NCBI GenBank assembly: GCA_030323305.1 | Contig: CP106741.1 | Location: 5,083,501-5,147,500, forward strand | Direction of reading: 5' to 3' | From: Paenibacillus sp. CC-CFT747 | GTDB lineage: Bacteria > Bacillota > Bacilli > Paenibacillales > NBRC-103111 | DNA: 64,000 nt | Part shown: positions 19,018 to 28,713 of the stretch, piece by piece | How the letters are laid out: the number at the start of each line of letters is the position of its first letter | How positions within the stretch are numbered: the first letter of the stretch is position 1 | Notes under the pieces: model-generated | Told to the model about the DNA's origin: nothing | Databases searched by the model: none | Seen by the model: only the letters and a program-made list of their open reading frames with translations | Translations under genes and position numbers: made by a program

Positions 19018-19593
19018 TCACCGAACCAAGTGTTCGGCACAATTCAGAAGATCACAGGCCCATTCCGATCCGTTATAAGTAATCGTGGTCATGGAGGTGT
19101 TGTGATAATGGGCAACGTCCGGTAATGCGGGGATAAGCTCTTTTACTGTCAAGCCGATCAAGGCTCCGTGACTGACCACTCCTATTCTTTTATCCGGGAA
19201 AGACCTCACCATTTCGTTGACGAAGGATAAACCCCGGTCCCTCACCGATTGATCATTTTCGATACCGAGAGGCTGGTTTTCCCACCCGGCGCCCCATCGT
19301 TTTATTCGCTCCTCTAATGTCGTTCCTTCCGTTTCGCCCTTGTGCATTTCCCTTAACCGGGAATCCGTTTGCACCTCCAGACCAAGCGCTCCGGCTAGGA
19401 TGGCTGCTGTTTCTTTGGCCCTGGAAAGATCGCTTGAATAGATAAAGTCTACTCCTTCCGCTGCCATTCGAAGGGCCAAGGCTCGTGCCTGCTGACGACC
19501 TTGTTCGTTCAGAGGGATATCACTTTGTCCTTGCGCCCTTCTTTCCGTATTCCAGTCCGTTCTTCCGTGCCTAATCCAAACAATCTGCGTCAT
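19018..19593 (-). CDS. Histidine phosphatase (phosphoglycerate mutase-like)
   Basis: 191 residues, intact. IVWIRHGRTDWNTERRAQGQ has the catalytic RHG; YSSDLSRAKETAAIL, LREMHKGETEG and VVSHGALIGLTV supply the remaining phosphate-pocket residues, including the second histidine. This set is typical of CobC/PhoE-like broad phosphatases. It is a monocistronic gene followed by its own terminator. Confidence 0.88.
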   Translation of the reverse strand: MTQIVWIRHGRTDWNTERRAQGQSDIPLNEQGRQQARALALRMAAEGVDFIYSSDLSRAKETAAILAGALGLEVQTDSRLREMHKGETEGTTLEERIKRWGAGWENQPLGIENDQSVRDRGLSFVNEMVRSFPDKRIGVVSHGALIGLTVKELIPALPDVAHYHNTSMTTITYNGSEWACDLLNCAEHLVR

Positions 19594-19739
19594 GATTCCC
19601 CTCCGGTTTTTTCTTCCAGCATAACAAAAAGAGCTTTCTTGGCCAATCTGGAGGCATAGCTATGGCAAATAGTACTTTTCCGGTCTATACTTCAAACTAA
19701 CAAGTCTTCCCATAAATTGTTCGAGAGGAGGAAGGAACC

Positions 19740-20356
19740 ATGGACACAAAATGGCTGGAATGGGCCAAGCAGATCCAAGCTATCTCTCAAATCGGGCTGA
19801 CCTATTCGAAAGACCCCTACGACCTCGAAAGGTACGAAGCCTTGAGGGAACTGAGTGTGGATATTCTTGCGTACCACACGACGGCAAGCCGGGAGCAGAT
19901 TAGGCTTACGTTTGCCAGCGACACGGGATACGCCACTCCGAAGGTGGACGTCAGGGCCGTTATTTTCGAAAAAGACCGCCTCCTGTTGGTTCGGGAGAAG
20001 ATTGACGGAGCCTGGGCATTACCGGGAGGGTGGGCCGATATCGGGTATTCTCCTTCAGAGGTTGCCGTCAAAGAGGTCAAGGAGGAATCCGGTTATGACG
20101 TAAAACCATCGCGGCTGCTCGCGGTCCTCGACAAGAAGTTTCATCTCCATCCCCGGAGCCGTACCATGTCTATAAAATATTCATCCAATGCGAAATCATC
20201 GGCGGAGAAGCCCTCAGCGGACTGGAGACCAGTGAGGTGGCTTTCTTCGGTCGAGACCGGCTGCCCGAGCTTTCAGTGGAACGAAATACGGCGGCTCAAA
20301 TCCTAACGATGTTTGAATTTTTGGATAACCCGGCTAAGGAGATCATTCTTGATTGA
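19740..20356 (+). CDS. Nudix hydrolase with N-terminal helical domain (one frameshift)
   Basis: GAGGAGG precedes the ATG. Residues 1-65 form a helical region of the kind found in front of MDP-X/ADP-ribose-type Nudix enzymes (WLEWAKQIQAISQIGLTYSK). The Nudix box reads GGWADIGYSPSEVAVKEVKE then ESGYD. A shift in the CCCC run near 20150 restores PEPYHVYKIFIQCEIIGGEA and the C-terminal helix up to TGA at 20354. The full product is about 205 residues. Hydrolysis of a nucleoside diphosphate derivative is expected; substrate unknown. Confidence 0.85.
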
Positions 20357-20403
20357 AATAAGGGTCGTGAATGCGGGAACTATGCATAAGAAGGAAGTGT
20401 TGC

Positions 20404-20748
20404 ATGGGTAAAGCTATTAATCTTACCATACGATTTCTATTAGAGATAGTAATACTAGTTGCACTAAGCTACTGGGGATTTCATCTTGATTCTGAATTAC
20501 TCATTCAGATTGTTTTGGGACTTGGATTGCCACTGGTTACTGCCATAACATGGGGGAAGATAATATCCCCGAAAGCAACCATTAAGCTTCCCCTGATAGG
20601 CGTCATTTTGATTGAATTGTTAATATTCGGTGCAGCTTTTCTATGCTTACTAAGCAATGGATTCAAGGTATTCGCCATAATCTTTATTTTAGTATCCTTT
20701 GTGAACAGATTCATCATTCTCCGATTCAATCAAGGGATTGAACTCTAA
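20404..20748 (+). CDS. YrdB-like (DUF2568) small membrane protein
   Basis: Start at ATG 20404 with AAGGAAG upstream; 114 residues with four hydrophobic helices (IRFLLEIVILVALSYWGF, IQIVLGLGLPLVTAITWG, IGVILIELLIFGAAFLCLL, VFAIIFILVSFVNRFII). The pattern RFLLE-x-G and WG-x-x-xP in the second half fits the YrdB/DUF2568 family, whose function is unknown. It follows the Nudix gene by 47 bases. Confidence 0.75.
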   Translation: MGKAINLTIRFLLEIVILVALSYWGFHLDSELLIQIVLGLGLPLVTAITWGKIISPKATIKLPLIGVILIELLIFGAAFLCLLSNGFKVFAIIFILVSFVNRFIILRFNQGIEL

Positions 20749-20756
20749 CCTACTGG

Positions 20757-21203
20757 CTAGAAAAAAATGATGTGAGTGTCCGTATCCGAGCCTGAAATTA
20801 CTTGAAACCCCAAGGAACGGTAAAAAGCATCGGCAACGGGATTGTCCGTTTTCAAGGTAAGACTTTTATAATGCTTTCTTGCCTCCATCATAACGGCCCC
20901 CATAAGCTTTCGGCCAACCCCCAACCGGCGTGCGGAAGGAGAGGTATAAAGCCGGCGAACCCGCCCCCTCTCCTTACCAGCTGTGAAAGGATCCTGATTC
21001 AGCCCGCAGACGCCCACAACTTCTTTATGACGGATGGCCACGAATAAAGCTTCCCCGTCCTTATCAAACCGGTTGACTCCGGATTCATACTCGTTCACCA
21101 GCCTGGTCAGGTGACGAAAGCCTTCCCTTACACTTTCCTCCACCAAATTATCGAGGCGGTGAATGTCGAGTAATCCGATTTTTAGGATTTCTATCAACTT
21201 CAT
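20757..21203 (-). CDS. GNAT-family N-acetyltransferase
   Basis: The ATG at 21203 has GGAGG just before it; the frame is open upstream but overlaps the HD gene. About 148 residues. FVAIRHKEVVGVCGLNQDPF is the central strand pair, VRRLYTSPSARRLGVGRKLM is the acetyl-CoA P-loop, and FYRSLGFQVI the C-terminal motif. Substrate unknown. The stop lies 8 bases from the convergent YrdB gene. Confidence 0.85.
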   Translation of the reverse strand: MKLIEILKIGLLDIHRLDNLVEESVREGFRHLTRLVNEYESGVNRFDKDGEALFVAIRHKEVVGVCGLNQDPFTAGKERGRVRRLYTSPSARRLGVGRKLMGAVMMEARKHYKSLTLKTDNPVADAFYRSLGFQVISGSDTDTHIIFF

Positions 21204-21210
21204 GGCCTCC

Positions 21211-22386
21211 TTACCCCTCCAATGGACTTTTAACAATGTAGAACAAATAGCTTTTGGGCGTGAACATAGAGAATTCCTTAATAAAGGGAGACCACTCCCT
21301 AACCTCCACCCTCTCGTCCTTTTCCCAAACAAAAATGCCGCCGGTATAATAGCCGTATTTTGGATTGGGCACCAACACTTCCGTATGGAAGCGCCATTCC
21401 GGTTGACTTACCTTTTCCCGTACTGCTTGGCAGGCTTCTTGATCCATTTCCGTCCACTTCAAGGTAATGGCGGGGTTAAGGTAACAAGCGGATAGATGAG
21501 ACAACAATTCGTCCTTCTGCTCCACCCAACTAACGACAACCTGGTTAATAAAGTCATCATTCCACTCCAGGTAATCCTCAACCGGCCAGTGGGCGTATGG
21601 GTCTAGGATTGGAAGAAGACGGGGAGGAGTCGACTCCAACCCCTGTGATTCATGTAAGAAGGAAGCTCTTCTAACAATCAGCTTCAGCAAGAGATCCTTT
21701 CCCGCAACGAATGGATGGCCAAACCCTCGCTCAAACAAGTCCTTTCGGACCTTCAGAAGATTTTCGATCTCTGGGATTGCCAGCCGGTCGATAACCAAAT
21801 GATGGTCCTTGTACGAAAGATGATCGATCAGCTTTTGCAAATCGAAGGAATCTGTCTTAAGCCCGGAATGCCAATGATCTCTCTTATGATAATCCAGGGA
21901 ATCTGCACCGAGCTGGGAGAATATCACGTCCTCGAGGACGTGAAATCTTCCGCTCTTGCTTATGACATCCACGACATCGGACCGCAATCCAGGTGTTCTA
22001 TCCAAGATTCCGCCAACCTCTTCCTCCTCCTGGATAATCCTTATGCTCCATTCTTCATGGTGCCTGCCCGTCATGTGCTCAAAGCAATGAGAATAAGGTC
22101 CATGCCCGATATCGTGCAGAAGAGCGGCCATTCCGGCGAGTTTTCTTTCATAATCCGAGATCCGAATGTCATTCCCCGAAGCCAGACGTTCGAGAATGGC
22201 AGCCGAGTTGGCATAAACGCCCAAGGAATGGGAGTACCGCGTCTGGCTCGCTTCGGGAAGCAGATAGTAAGTGTTTCCTTGTTGCTTTAAGCCTTTTAAT
22301 CGCTGAAAAGCTTTGGTCTCGATCATATCCTGCATATCTTGGTCCTCTACTTCTATGGGTCCGTGAATCGGATCGGAAAATATCAA
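21211..22386 (-). CDS. HD-domain phosphohydrolase (YwfO/dGTPase-like)
   Basis: Metal-dependent phosphohydrolase, probably on nucleotides. FSDPIHGPIEV at the start, TRYSHSLGVYANSAAIL (first metal histidine) and LLHDIGHGPYSHCFEH (HD motif) are hallmark blocks; LGADSLDYHKRDHWHSG supplies the last aspartate. I prefer the TTG at 22386, which follows AGGAGGG; a GTG at 22443 would overlap the end of glnS. About 391 residues. It may be cotranscribed with the upstream glutaminyl-tRNA synthetase gene. Confidence 0.85.
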   Translation of the reverse strand: MIFSDPIHGPIEVEDQDMQDMIETKAFQRLKGLKQQGNTYYLLPEASQTRYSHSLGVYANSAAILERLASGNDIRISDYERKLAGMAALLHDIGHGPYSHCFEHMTGRHHEEWSIRIIQEEEEVGGILDRTPGLRSDVVDVISKSGRFHVLEDVIFSQLGADSLDYHKRDHWHSGLKTDSFDLQKLIDHLSYKDHHLVIDRLAIPEIENLLKVRKDLFERGFGHPFVAGKDLLLKLIVRRASFLHESQGLESTPPRLLPILDPYAHWPVEDYLEWNDDFINQVVVSWVEQKDELLSHLSACYLNPAITLKWTEMDQEACQAVREKVSQPEWRFHTEVLVPNPKYGYYTGGIFVWEKDERVEVREWSPFIKEFSMFTPKSYLFYIVKSPLEG

Positions 22387-22424
22387 GACGTGCTTCCCTC
22401 CTATAGGTTTCCTATTCAACCTAG

Positions 22425-24097
22425 TTATTCGACCTTTTTCCACGTGTCCTTTAGCGGAACGATCCGGTTAAAGATAAGCTTGTTTCCCGCGGATGATTTG
22501 CAATCCACACAAAAGTATCCGTGACGGAAAAATTGAAACCTCTGCCCGGGCAGCGCCTGTTTCACAAACGGCTCGACCCGTACGTCCTTTTGGGTAACTA
22601 AGGAATAGGGGTTAAGAAGGCTCGACCAATCGCCATCCTCTGGAATGTCATCATCCAGCAGCAGGCTGTCATAGAGGTGAACGTCCGCTTGGACGGAGTG
22701 GTCGGCCGACACCCAATGGATCGTTCCTTTTACCTTGCGCACGGTAAAGCCCGTGCCGCTTTTGGTCAGCGGATCATAAGTGCATTGAAGCTCCATCACC
22801 TCTCCTGTCACAGAATCACGGACGACCTCCTCACACCGGATAAAATACGCCCCCTTCAACCGGACTTCAGCAACCAGACTAAAGCGGTGGAAGCCTTTGG
22901 GAGGCTCTTCGCTAAAATCTTCCCGCTCGATATAAATGGTTCGCGAGAACGGAACCTTCCTCTCCCCTAATGCTTCATTCTCGCTGTTGTTCGCAACGGT
23001 CAACCACTCCACCTCACCCTCCGGGTAGTTGGTAATGATCACCTTTAACGGCTTTAATACGGCCATTACGCTAATTGTTTGGTCCTTCAGCTCCTGCCGG
23101 ATAACGTGATCCAGAAGGGAAATGTGCACCGTGCTATGGGCTCGGATGCCGCCGATCTCTTCCATGAACCTTCGAATGCTGCCCGGGGTGTACCCTCTTC
23201 TTCTCATGCCCCGGATCGTCGGCAGCCTGGGATCATCCCATCCGTCTACGTACCCCTCCTCGACCAGCTGCCTCAAAAAACGTTTGCTCGTCACGACTCC
23301 CGTCAAGCTGAGCCGGCCGAACTCCCTCTGCCGCGGGGGCTCCGGGATTCCCAGCTGGTTCAAGACCCACTCGTACAAGGGACGGTGGTCTTTGAACTCT
23401 ATCGAGCAGAGGGAGTAGGTGATGCCTTCGATCGCATCCTGAATCGGATGGGCAAAATCGTACATCGGATAGATACACCAGTCCCGTCCCGTTCGGTAAT
23501 GCTCGGCATGAATAATCCGGTAGAGGACAGGATCACGGAGGTTCATATTGGGCGAAGCCATATCGATCTTCGCTCGAAGAACCTTAGAGCCGTCCGGGAA
23601 AACGCCGTTCTTCATCTTCTCCAGGAGCTCCAAACTTTCCTCCACCGGGCGGTTCCGGTATGGGCTGTTTCGGCCGGGTTCTTTAAGGGTCCCCCGGTAC
23701 TTCGTCAGCTCGTCGGGGGAAGATCGCAGACATACGCTTTTCCGCGTTTGACCAGCGTGACGGCAGATTTGTAGTATTCATCCGAATAATCCGAGCCGTA
23801 GTAAATCTGCTCATCGGGATCATACCCCAGCCAACGGATGTCCTCCATAATGGCCCGGACGTATTCCAAATCCTCCTTCCGAGGATTGGTATCGTCAAAC
23901 CGCAAATGAAAAGTTCCGTTATATCTTTGAGCCGCGGTAAAATTCGTGTGGATCGCGTAAGCACTCCCAATGTGAAGGTAGCCGTTGGGCTCGGGAGGGA
24001 ACCGGGTGCACATATCCCGGCTAAACGGGCTTTGCTCCAGTTCCTCTTGGATGAGCTTCAAGATAAATGACTCGTTGTTGTCCCTTGGGTGCACCAT
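22425..24097 (-). CDS. glnS: Glutaminyl-tRNA synthetase (one frameshift)
   Basis: Class I synthetase charging tRNA-Gln. FPPEPNGYLHIGSAYAIHTN contains the HIGH-type motif; FDDTNP and the block GITYSLCSIEFKDHRPLYEW are GlnRS-specific; LTGVVTSKRFLRQLV is the KMSKS-equivalent. The C-terminal anticodon-binding beta-barrels follow (TIYIEREDFSEEPPKGFHR). A shift in CCCCC at 23716-23720 separates residues 1-128 from the rest; adding a base gives DLSPDELTKYRGTLKEPGRN. The T-box leader just upstream agrees with a synthetase. Most Bacillota lack GlnRS and use the GatCAB route. Confidence 0.93.
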
Positions 24098-24120
24098 GGT
24101 AGATTCCTCCTTGTGGAATA

Positions 24121-24421
24121 ATCAGCGAAATAAAAAACTTCACCTCCAAGACTGGTTAAGTCTTGGGGACGAAGTTCTCGCGGTGCCACCCCAGGTTCAT
24201 TAATATGTCGCCAAATTAACCTCTTCAAGTACGGCAAGGTCAAGCCCTGCTTATACCCTAGCCCTGTAACGGGAGCGCCCGTTCTGCCATCCCCATCGAG
24301 GGTTCCGGCAGGCTGCTCTGAGGCTTGGTTCAGGGTAACGTTCCTGCCCCTTTTCAGCTGCCGGGGCTCTCTGCCGAAGAACGGCTTCCCTTACTCTTCT
24401 CATCATCGCGTTTAAAGTTGG
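24121..24421 (-). ncRNA. T-box riboswitch leader of glnS
   Basis: On the minus strand the T-box core GGTGGCACCGCG (complement of 24179-24190) is followed by a long terminator (stem 24137-24176, loop near GGTTA) ending in TTTTTT. The 5' region begins GCGATGATGAGAAGAGTAAG and has the stem I distal features CAGAGAGCC and GGCAGCTGAAAAGGGGC. A CAG glutamine specifier is expected but I could not place it confidently. Confidence 0.9.
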
Positions 24422-24425
24422 TCCT

Positions 24426-24454
24426 ATAATACCAGCTCTTCCCTTCCTTGTAAA
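24426..24454 (-). promoter_or_regulatory. glnS promoter
   Basis: Minus strand TTTACA (24449-24454) and TATTAT (24426-24431) are separated by 17 bp, directly upstream of T-box stem I. Confidence 0.75.
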
Positions 24455-24492
24455 CGGACTTTCGTTTAGTCTCGTTTCCAACCTCTAGGAAC

Positions 24493-24933
24493 CTAACCTG
24501 GGGATAACCCCGGCAGCAAATCCGGGTACTTGGCTCTTCCCAGGGTAACGATGTATTCATCGAGTTCCCGCTTTGCGGATTCCGGCCGGGCTTCGTACTG
24601 GGCTCCGCTTAGGTAAAGCCCGCTGTAGAAGCGGGAATAGCTTGATCCGCTCTTCAGTTCCAGTTGATACAGCTGTCCGACCCCATTCGGTTCTGTTCCG
24701 ACCTTGTGTAATCGGATGCTATTCAACAGGCTGGTCACTTCCTGAAGTGTCCCTTGATCGGTAGCAGTAAGCTCACGGCCATCCCCGTAACGAACTATCA
24801 TCTCCTCGAGGCTGAACGAATCGCTATCCCATACAAGTAAGAATGGCTCGATCTTGTCTTTGCTATTCCCGCATCCCATCATTAGCACAAAGAAGACAGC
24901 CAGGATGATTCGAAATGATGGTTTTGTGGGCAT
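24493..24933 (-). CDS. Putative lipoprotein of unknown function
   Basis: The ATG at 24933 follows GGAGG by seven bases. The signal IILAVFFVLMMGCGNSKD has a lipobox-like MMGC. About 146 residues, with a single small alpha/beta domain (LLVWDSDSFSLEEMIVRYG; GVGQLYQLELKSGSSYSRFY). No family is recognised. The stop lies 39 bases upstream of the glnS promoter, same strand. Confidence 0.65.
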   Translation of the reverse strand: MPTKPSFRIILAVFFVLMMGCGNSKDKIEPFLLVWDSDSFSLEEMIVRYGDGRELTATDQGTLQEVTSLLNSIRLHKVGTEPNGVGQLYQLELKSGSSYSRFYSGLYLSGAQYEARPESAKRELDEYIVTLGRAKYPDLLPGLSPG

Positions 24934-25009
24934 AAACATACCTCCACCCCTTTCCTAGCCTCAGACGTAAAAGAGGTGGAGAAAGTTACCAGGTTACGAG
25001 CGGCCGGGC

Positions 25010-25891
25010 TTATTTTTCTTGGACCGGGATCCAGATCTCGCTTTTGTAGTTGGGAACGGTGGTATCCTTGTGTTCGTTCCAAAGAATTTCGGGTCCTTCT
25101 TTGACTTCATAGCCTGAGGACGGGAACCATTCGGAATAGATGCGTCCCCAAGTTTCCTGCAGCGTTTGCGGGAAAGGCCCGACGGCGGTGAAGACCGCCC
25201 ACCGGGAAGCCGGAACTTCCAGCACAACCATCCCGGTACCGGCCTCCTTCGTGGTGGCCACGCCGATATAATGGTCGCACTGGCCTTTTTCCTCCATTCT
25301 ACCCTCAGTAAAGTTTGTAGAAGCGCTGATGATTCCGGCAGGCTCTACGTTAGACAGCCTCTTCATTTCCTCAATAAGCTTGGGCGTCAAACTTTGGGAC
25401 ATTGAGGCAATCTCCGGATTCACACCATCAAAAATAACGGACACCCGCTTGTGGATCCCTACGATTCTAAAGGCTTCTTTGTTCTCCAAACGGTAGTTCA
25501 TTTCTTCTCCTCCTTGAATGGTCAGCTGAAATCTCATCCGAGGGAAGGCTTTGAGGGAATGCCCTTGAATCCGGGCTTCCGAAGGTGTGATGCCATGGAC
25601 CCCCTGAAAAGCCCGGGCAAAGGAATCCGGAGACGAGTAGCCGTACTTCAAAGCGGCATCTATGATTTTGAGATCGCCATGACAGAGCTCGTGGGCCGCC
25701 AAGGTTAACCGCCTGCGCCGGATGTATTCCGATAACGTAATCCCTGCCAGGAAGGAGAACATCCGGGTAAAATGATACTCCGAGCAGCAGGCGATTCGGG
25801 CAGCCTCCTTATAGTCAATCGTATCGGTTAGATTCTCCTCGATGTAGGACAAAGCTTCGTTCCAGTTGGCCAGCAGATCCAAGACATTCAC
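25010..25891 (-). CDS. AraC-family regulator with GyrI-like effector-binding domain
   Basis: 293 residues. Residues 10-110 hold the double helix-turn-helix ([20 protein letters not shown] and [20 protein letters not shown]). The C-terminal half (from about 130) is a GyrI-like/SOUL-type small-molecule-binding domain with [20 protein letters not shown] and [19 protein letters not shown]. This SoxS-Rob-like architecture usually responds to drugs or amphiphilic ligands. Start is GTG at 25891 or TTG at 25882; GGGAGG fits the latter better. No obvious target gene is adjacent. Confidence 0.88.
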   Translation of the reverse strand: MNVLDLLANWNEALSYIEENLTDTIDYKEAARIACCSEYHFTRMFSFLAGITLSEYIRRRRLTLAAHELCHGDLKIIDAALKYGYSSPDSFARAFQGVHGITPSEARIQGHSLKAFPRMRFQLTIQGGEEMNYRLENKEAFRIVGIHKRVSVIFDGVNPEIASMSQSLTPKLIEEMKRLSNVEPAGIISASTNFTEGRMEEKGQCDHYIGVATTKEAGTGMVVLEVPASRWAVFTAVGPFPQTLQETWGRIYSEWFPSSGYEVKEGPEILWNEHKDTTVPNYKSEIWIPVQEK

Positions 25892-26000
25892 GCCTCCCTC
25901 GTTACTTCCAAGATAGCAAAGTATACTTTCCGTTTCCCGACAATACGTGCACGGTTCTGTGGGGTTACCGTCGCGGCTTGAAGCAGACGAATCTCCACTT

Positions 26001-26612
26001 TTACCGCTCCTCTTCCTGTGGCGTTAGCAGACCATATACCTCACTTGCCTGGCCTGCCTGGTAATAAGGATAGACCAGCTTCTTCTGAACCTGACGGACC
26101 GTCTCTGAATCCGTCAGCTTCTCGACCATAAAGAGACCCAAATCCACTGAAGCCGTGACGCCGCCTCCCGTAAAGGAATCCCCATCTTTCACCGCCCGGG
26201 CTTTTACCACTTCCGCACAATAGGGAGCCAGCAAATCGTAGGCGGAGGGATTGGTGGTGGCTCTTTTGCCTTCCAGGAAGCCGGCTGCTCCCCAAAGCAG
26301 GGCACCGGTGCAGACGGATACTTTGTACGGCACCGACTCGGCGGTCCGAATCCATTCCATAAAAGCTTCGTCGAACCGAAGCTTTCTGGTCGCCATGCCG
26401 CCCGGCAGAAAGACCAGGTCGAATTGACTTAAAGGCGGCAGCACCAGATCCGCTTTTACCTTCATCCCCCGGTCATCCTTTACTTCCGGTTGGTCGGCGC
26501 AGAACCTCCAGGAGACATTCTCCTTGATCTTCAGAATTCCCAACCACGTTATTGCTTCGTAGAACCCTGCCAAATCCATAAACGTCATTCCGTCGAACAA
26601 CACAAACGCCAT
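26001..26612 (-). CDS. DJ-1/PfpI-family protein, isonitrile-hydratase-like
   Basis: Class I glutamine-amidotransferase-like fold with a nucleophile elbow. [21 protein letters not shown] carries the catalytic cysteine in the S-x-CTGA form seen in isocyanide hydratases and their relatives, and [17 protein letters not shown] is the conserved downstream block. No AraC domain is attached. I chose ATG 26612 because GGAAGGA lies six bases upstream. About 203 residues, intact. The gene is preceded by a ZTP riboswitch with its own terminator, an unexpected regulator for this family. Confidence 0.82.
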   Translation of the reverse strand: MAFVLFDGMTFMDLAGFYEAITWLGILKIKENVSWRFCADQPEVKDDRGMKVKADLVLPPLSQFDLVFLPGGMATRKLRFDEAFMEWIRTAESVPYKVSVCTGALLWGAAGFLEGKRATTNPSAYDLLAPYCAEVVKARAVKDGDSFTGGGVTASVDLGLFMVEKLTDSETVRQVQKKLVYPYYQAGQASEVYGLLTPQEEER

Positions 26613-26650
26613 CTTCATTCCTTCCACCTGTCCTTTCTTTGTTAAGAAAA

Positions 26651-26757
26651 TAAAAAAAGCATTTGATCAAAGGATCAAATACTTTGCCCAGGCGTACGGC
26701 GGTTGTTCCATGCGCTCCCTCGTGGTCCTCCACGTTTACGCCAGTCACGCATACCAA
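26651..26757 (-). ncRNA. ZTP (pfl) riboswitch with intrinsic terminator
   Basis: On the minus strand: AUGCG-UGACUGGCG, then GUGG/CCAC hairpin, GAGGGAG-CGCAU closing the first stem, then a linker and ACCGCCGUACGCCUGGGCA. These are the conserved ZTP aptamer elements (GACUGGCG, GGGAGCG, CCG...CCUGGGCA). A 10-bp terminator stem GTATTTGATC/GATCAAATGC with seven T follows (26651-26683). The class senses ZMP/ZTP, which accumulates when 10-formyl-tetrahydrofolate is low. Confidence 0.88.
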
Positions 26758-26769
26758 ATATTTACTATT

Positions 26770-26798
26770 ACTATATAGGGAAATGGTTATTTAGTCTA
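26770..26798 (-). promoter_or_regulatory. Promoter of the ZTP riboswitch transcript
   Basis: Minus strand TAGACT (26793-26798) and TATAGT (26770-26775) are 17 bp apart, a few bases before the aptamer. Nothing else is seen in 26799-26880. Confidence 0.6.
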
Positions 26799-26887
26799 TT
26801 TCTTTTTACAGGTTAGTCAGGGTAAAACCGAGAAACAAGACTATCAGAATCCCTAGTATAGCCGAGAACTAACATGTGTCTTTATGC

Positions 26888-26912
26888 AAAAGGCTGCCCG
26901 AGCAGGCAGCCT
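26888..26912 (-). terminator. Terminator after the LacI-controlled operon
   Basis: AGGCTGCC, loop TGCTCG, GGCAGCCT and a short T run on the minus strand, 26 bases past the stop of the DUF4091 gene. Confidence 0.75.
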
Positions 26913-26937
26913 AAGATCATAGCTATGTAGATTACAT

Positions 26938-28662
26938 CTACTTACTCAGGAGTGAGGCAAGTGATTTGGCGACCCAACCGTCTTCAGACGGGAACGTGTC
27001 GTAATTCACGATCGGACGGAGTAGTTCATCGTCGGGATTGACCCCTAGCGTTTGCAGCAGCGCATAATCCTGCATCGATTCCGCGAACACTTCCCAGCGA
27101 ATGGAATCGATCGGGCCGTCTTTGCCCGGATAAACGACGAAGGGATCTCCGAACGGGTAAATACCGCCGCAAGAGCAATCATGGAATAGATCGGCCATGA
27201 TTTGTGTATCCGGACTGTATTCTTGCTCGAGTGAAGATGCTTTTTGAGTGTACCAGTAATTGTATCCCCAGTGCAGGAACCCCATAACACGCAGGCGGTA
27301 GAATGCCCATCCTTGGATACGGATTTGCCAGAGCGGTGTGTCAAAGAAACGATTCATATAAGTTCCTGCCGGAGAACAGCAATAATAGACCCAATGAGGA
27401 ATTTCCTTCTCGAGAAACTCGTTAGCCCGGTACATAATCGGAACCGGATAATCGGTAAGTCCGAGCTCGGAGTAGGAGATGCCCTTTACGGCATCCATCA
27501 CTTTTACGGAAGGATCGATCTGGTTCAGAAATTCTCTAGCTTTTTTGTAATTTTCGATGTCAGCCGGCTGATCGGTCGGTTCATCGCAAATATGGAACAA
27601 GGACTGTTCCTTAATCCCTTCCTCCTCGAGGAATTGCTTAAATTCGGGAAGAAACTGCATCATATAAGCTCTGAACACCTCCCCGGTTGCATCAAGACCT
27701 TCCTGAAACAACGTTTCCAATTTGCCGTTGCGCTCGGTATAGATCCGGGTGGGCTCCGCGGCCGACGCGGCGCGTTCCTTAGCATGGCTGTACGCCCAAA
27801 AATGCGACCATTCAAATTGGTGAAATCCGATTTCTTTGGCCATTCGGATCAATTTGCGAACCAAATCCCAATCGAATTTATAGACGCCCGGACGGACTTC
27901 CCATACCTTCAGAAGCTGCGGCGGCCGTTTCATGATTTCCTTGCGATAGTTCAGCAGCGGTACGAATAACAAGTCATTGCCGTGGTCAAACAAGTTTTCC
28001 AGATACGGCCTAACCATCTTGAAAAACTCGTCGCCAAGCGGCTTCATTTCATAGTAGTCGTAAATACACTCCGGGTACCACCAATGCGTAATCGGAAAGT
28101 TTTTTCTTTCCTGAATGACAATGTCTTTGACTTCCACTGTTGCGTACATGACAGCAGGTTCCGTCAGCACGCTGCTCTTGAACTGCACTTTCAGCTTGCA
28201 ATTTCCGGGATCCATGTCGGCCGGAACCTTCACGGAAATCCAGAACGATTGATTCACGCCGGAAGTAACCTCCGCTTTCGCTTCGGGAAACAAAGGATCA
28301 GGAACAAGCCCGGGAGCATGGTCCACTCCTTCGAGCTCTGACAATGGTCTATGAGCGGTCAAATAAGCTTGCGGTACATATCCCACTCTGCGAACTTGAA
28401 TTTGTAGTCGACTGTCTCCCTCCACTTCGCATTCCACGCGAACCGGTTTAATATGGTGATTGTTTACGCAGGCTTGAAAGGATAGCCGGGCATTTCTAGC
28501 AGTAAGCAGGTTCAGACTTGCGCCGCCCTTCGGTTGAGAGCGCGGGTACACACGATGCAGGGAATCTTGCAGCCAGAATGTCAACCAGGAGTCGTGCTGT
28601 ATGCCAAAATAGTAGGTTTGGTCCGTTTTCACTACCAGTTGGCCGTTGATTATTTGTTGCAC
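26938..28662 (-). CDS. DUF4091 (GH123-like) glycoside hydrolase-type protein, paralogue 1
   Basis: 574 residues, no signal peptide. An N-terminal beta domain (residues 1-180) precedes a TIM barrel. SLFHICDEPTDQPADIENYK contains an adjacent Asp-Glu pair, the signature of GH123-type substrate-assisted hydrolases. FLHWGYNYWYT and PFGDPFVVYPGKDGPIDSIR followed by RWEVFAESMQDYALLQTL are the DUF4091 C-terminal blocks. Start is GTG at 28662 with GGGG about 11 bases upstream. It is the last gene of the LacI operon. It should act on an imported, probably N-acetylated sugar; substrate unknown. Two further paralogues lie at 41.5-45 kb. Confidence 0.85.
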   Translation of the reverse strand: MQQIINGQLVVKTDQTYYFGIQHDSWLTFWLQDSLHRVYPRSQPKGGASLNLLTARNARLSFQACVNNHHIKPVRVECEVEGDSRLQIQVRRVGYVPQAYLTAHRPLSELEGVDHAPGLVPDPLFPEAKAEVTSGVNQSFWISVKVPADMDPGNCKLKVQFKSSVLTEPAVMYATVEVKDIVIQERKNFPITHWWYPECIYDYYEMKPLGDEFFKMVRPYLENLFDHGNDLLFVPLLNYRKEIMKRPPQLLKVWEVRPGVYKFDWDLVRKLIRMAKEIGFHQFEWSHFWAYSHAKERAASAAEPTRIYTERNGKLETLFQEGLDATGEVFRAYMMQFLPEFKQFLEEEGIKEQSLFHICDEPTDQPADIENYKKAREFLNQIDPSVKVMDAVKGISYSELGLTDYPVPIMYRANEFLEKEIPHWVYYCCSPAGTYMNRFFDTPLWQIRIQGWAFYRLRVMGFLHWGYNYWYTQKASSLEQEYSPDTQIMADLFHDCSCGGIYPFGDPFVVYPGKDGPIDSIRWEVFAESMQDYALLQTLGVNPDDELLRPIVNYDTFPSEDGWVAKSLASLLSK

Positions 28663-28713
28663 TTTTTCACATCCCCTTCTTTGAATCCTAAAATTTTTCC
28701 CTGTAAGGGACAG

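Noticed and set aside
22425-24097. Calling glnS a pseudogene because of its frameshift
   Set aside because: Both parts are fully conserved and meet at a CCCCC run; the T-box and promoter are intact. Sequence error is the better explanation.
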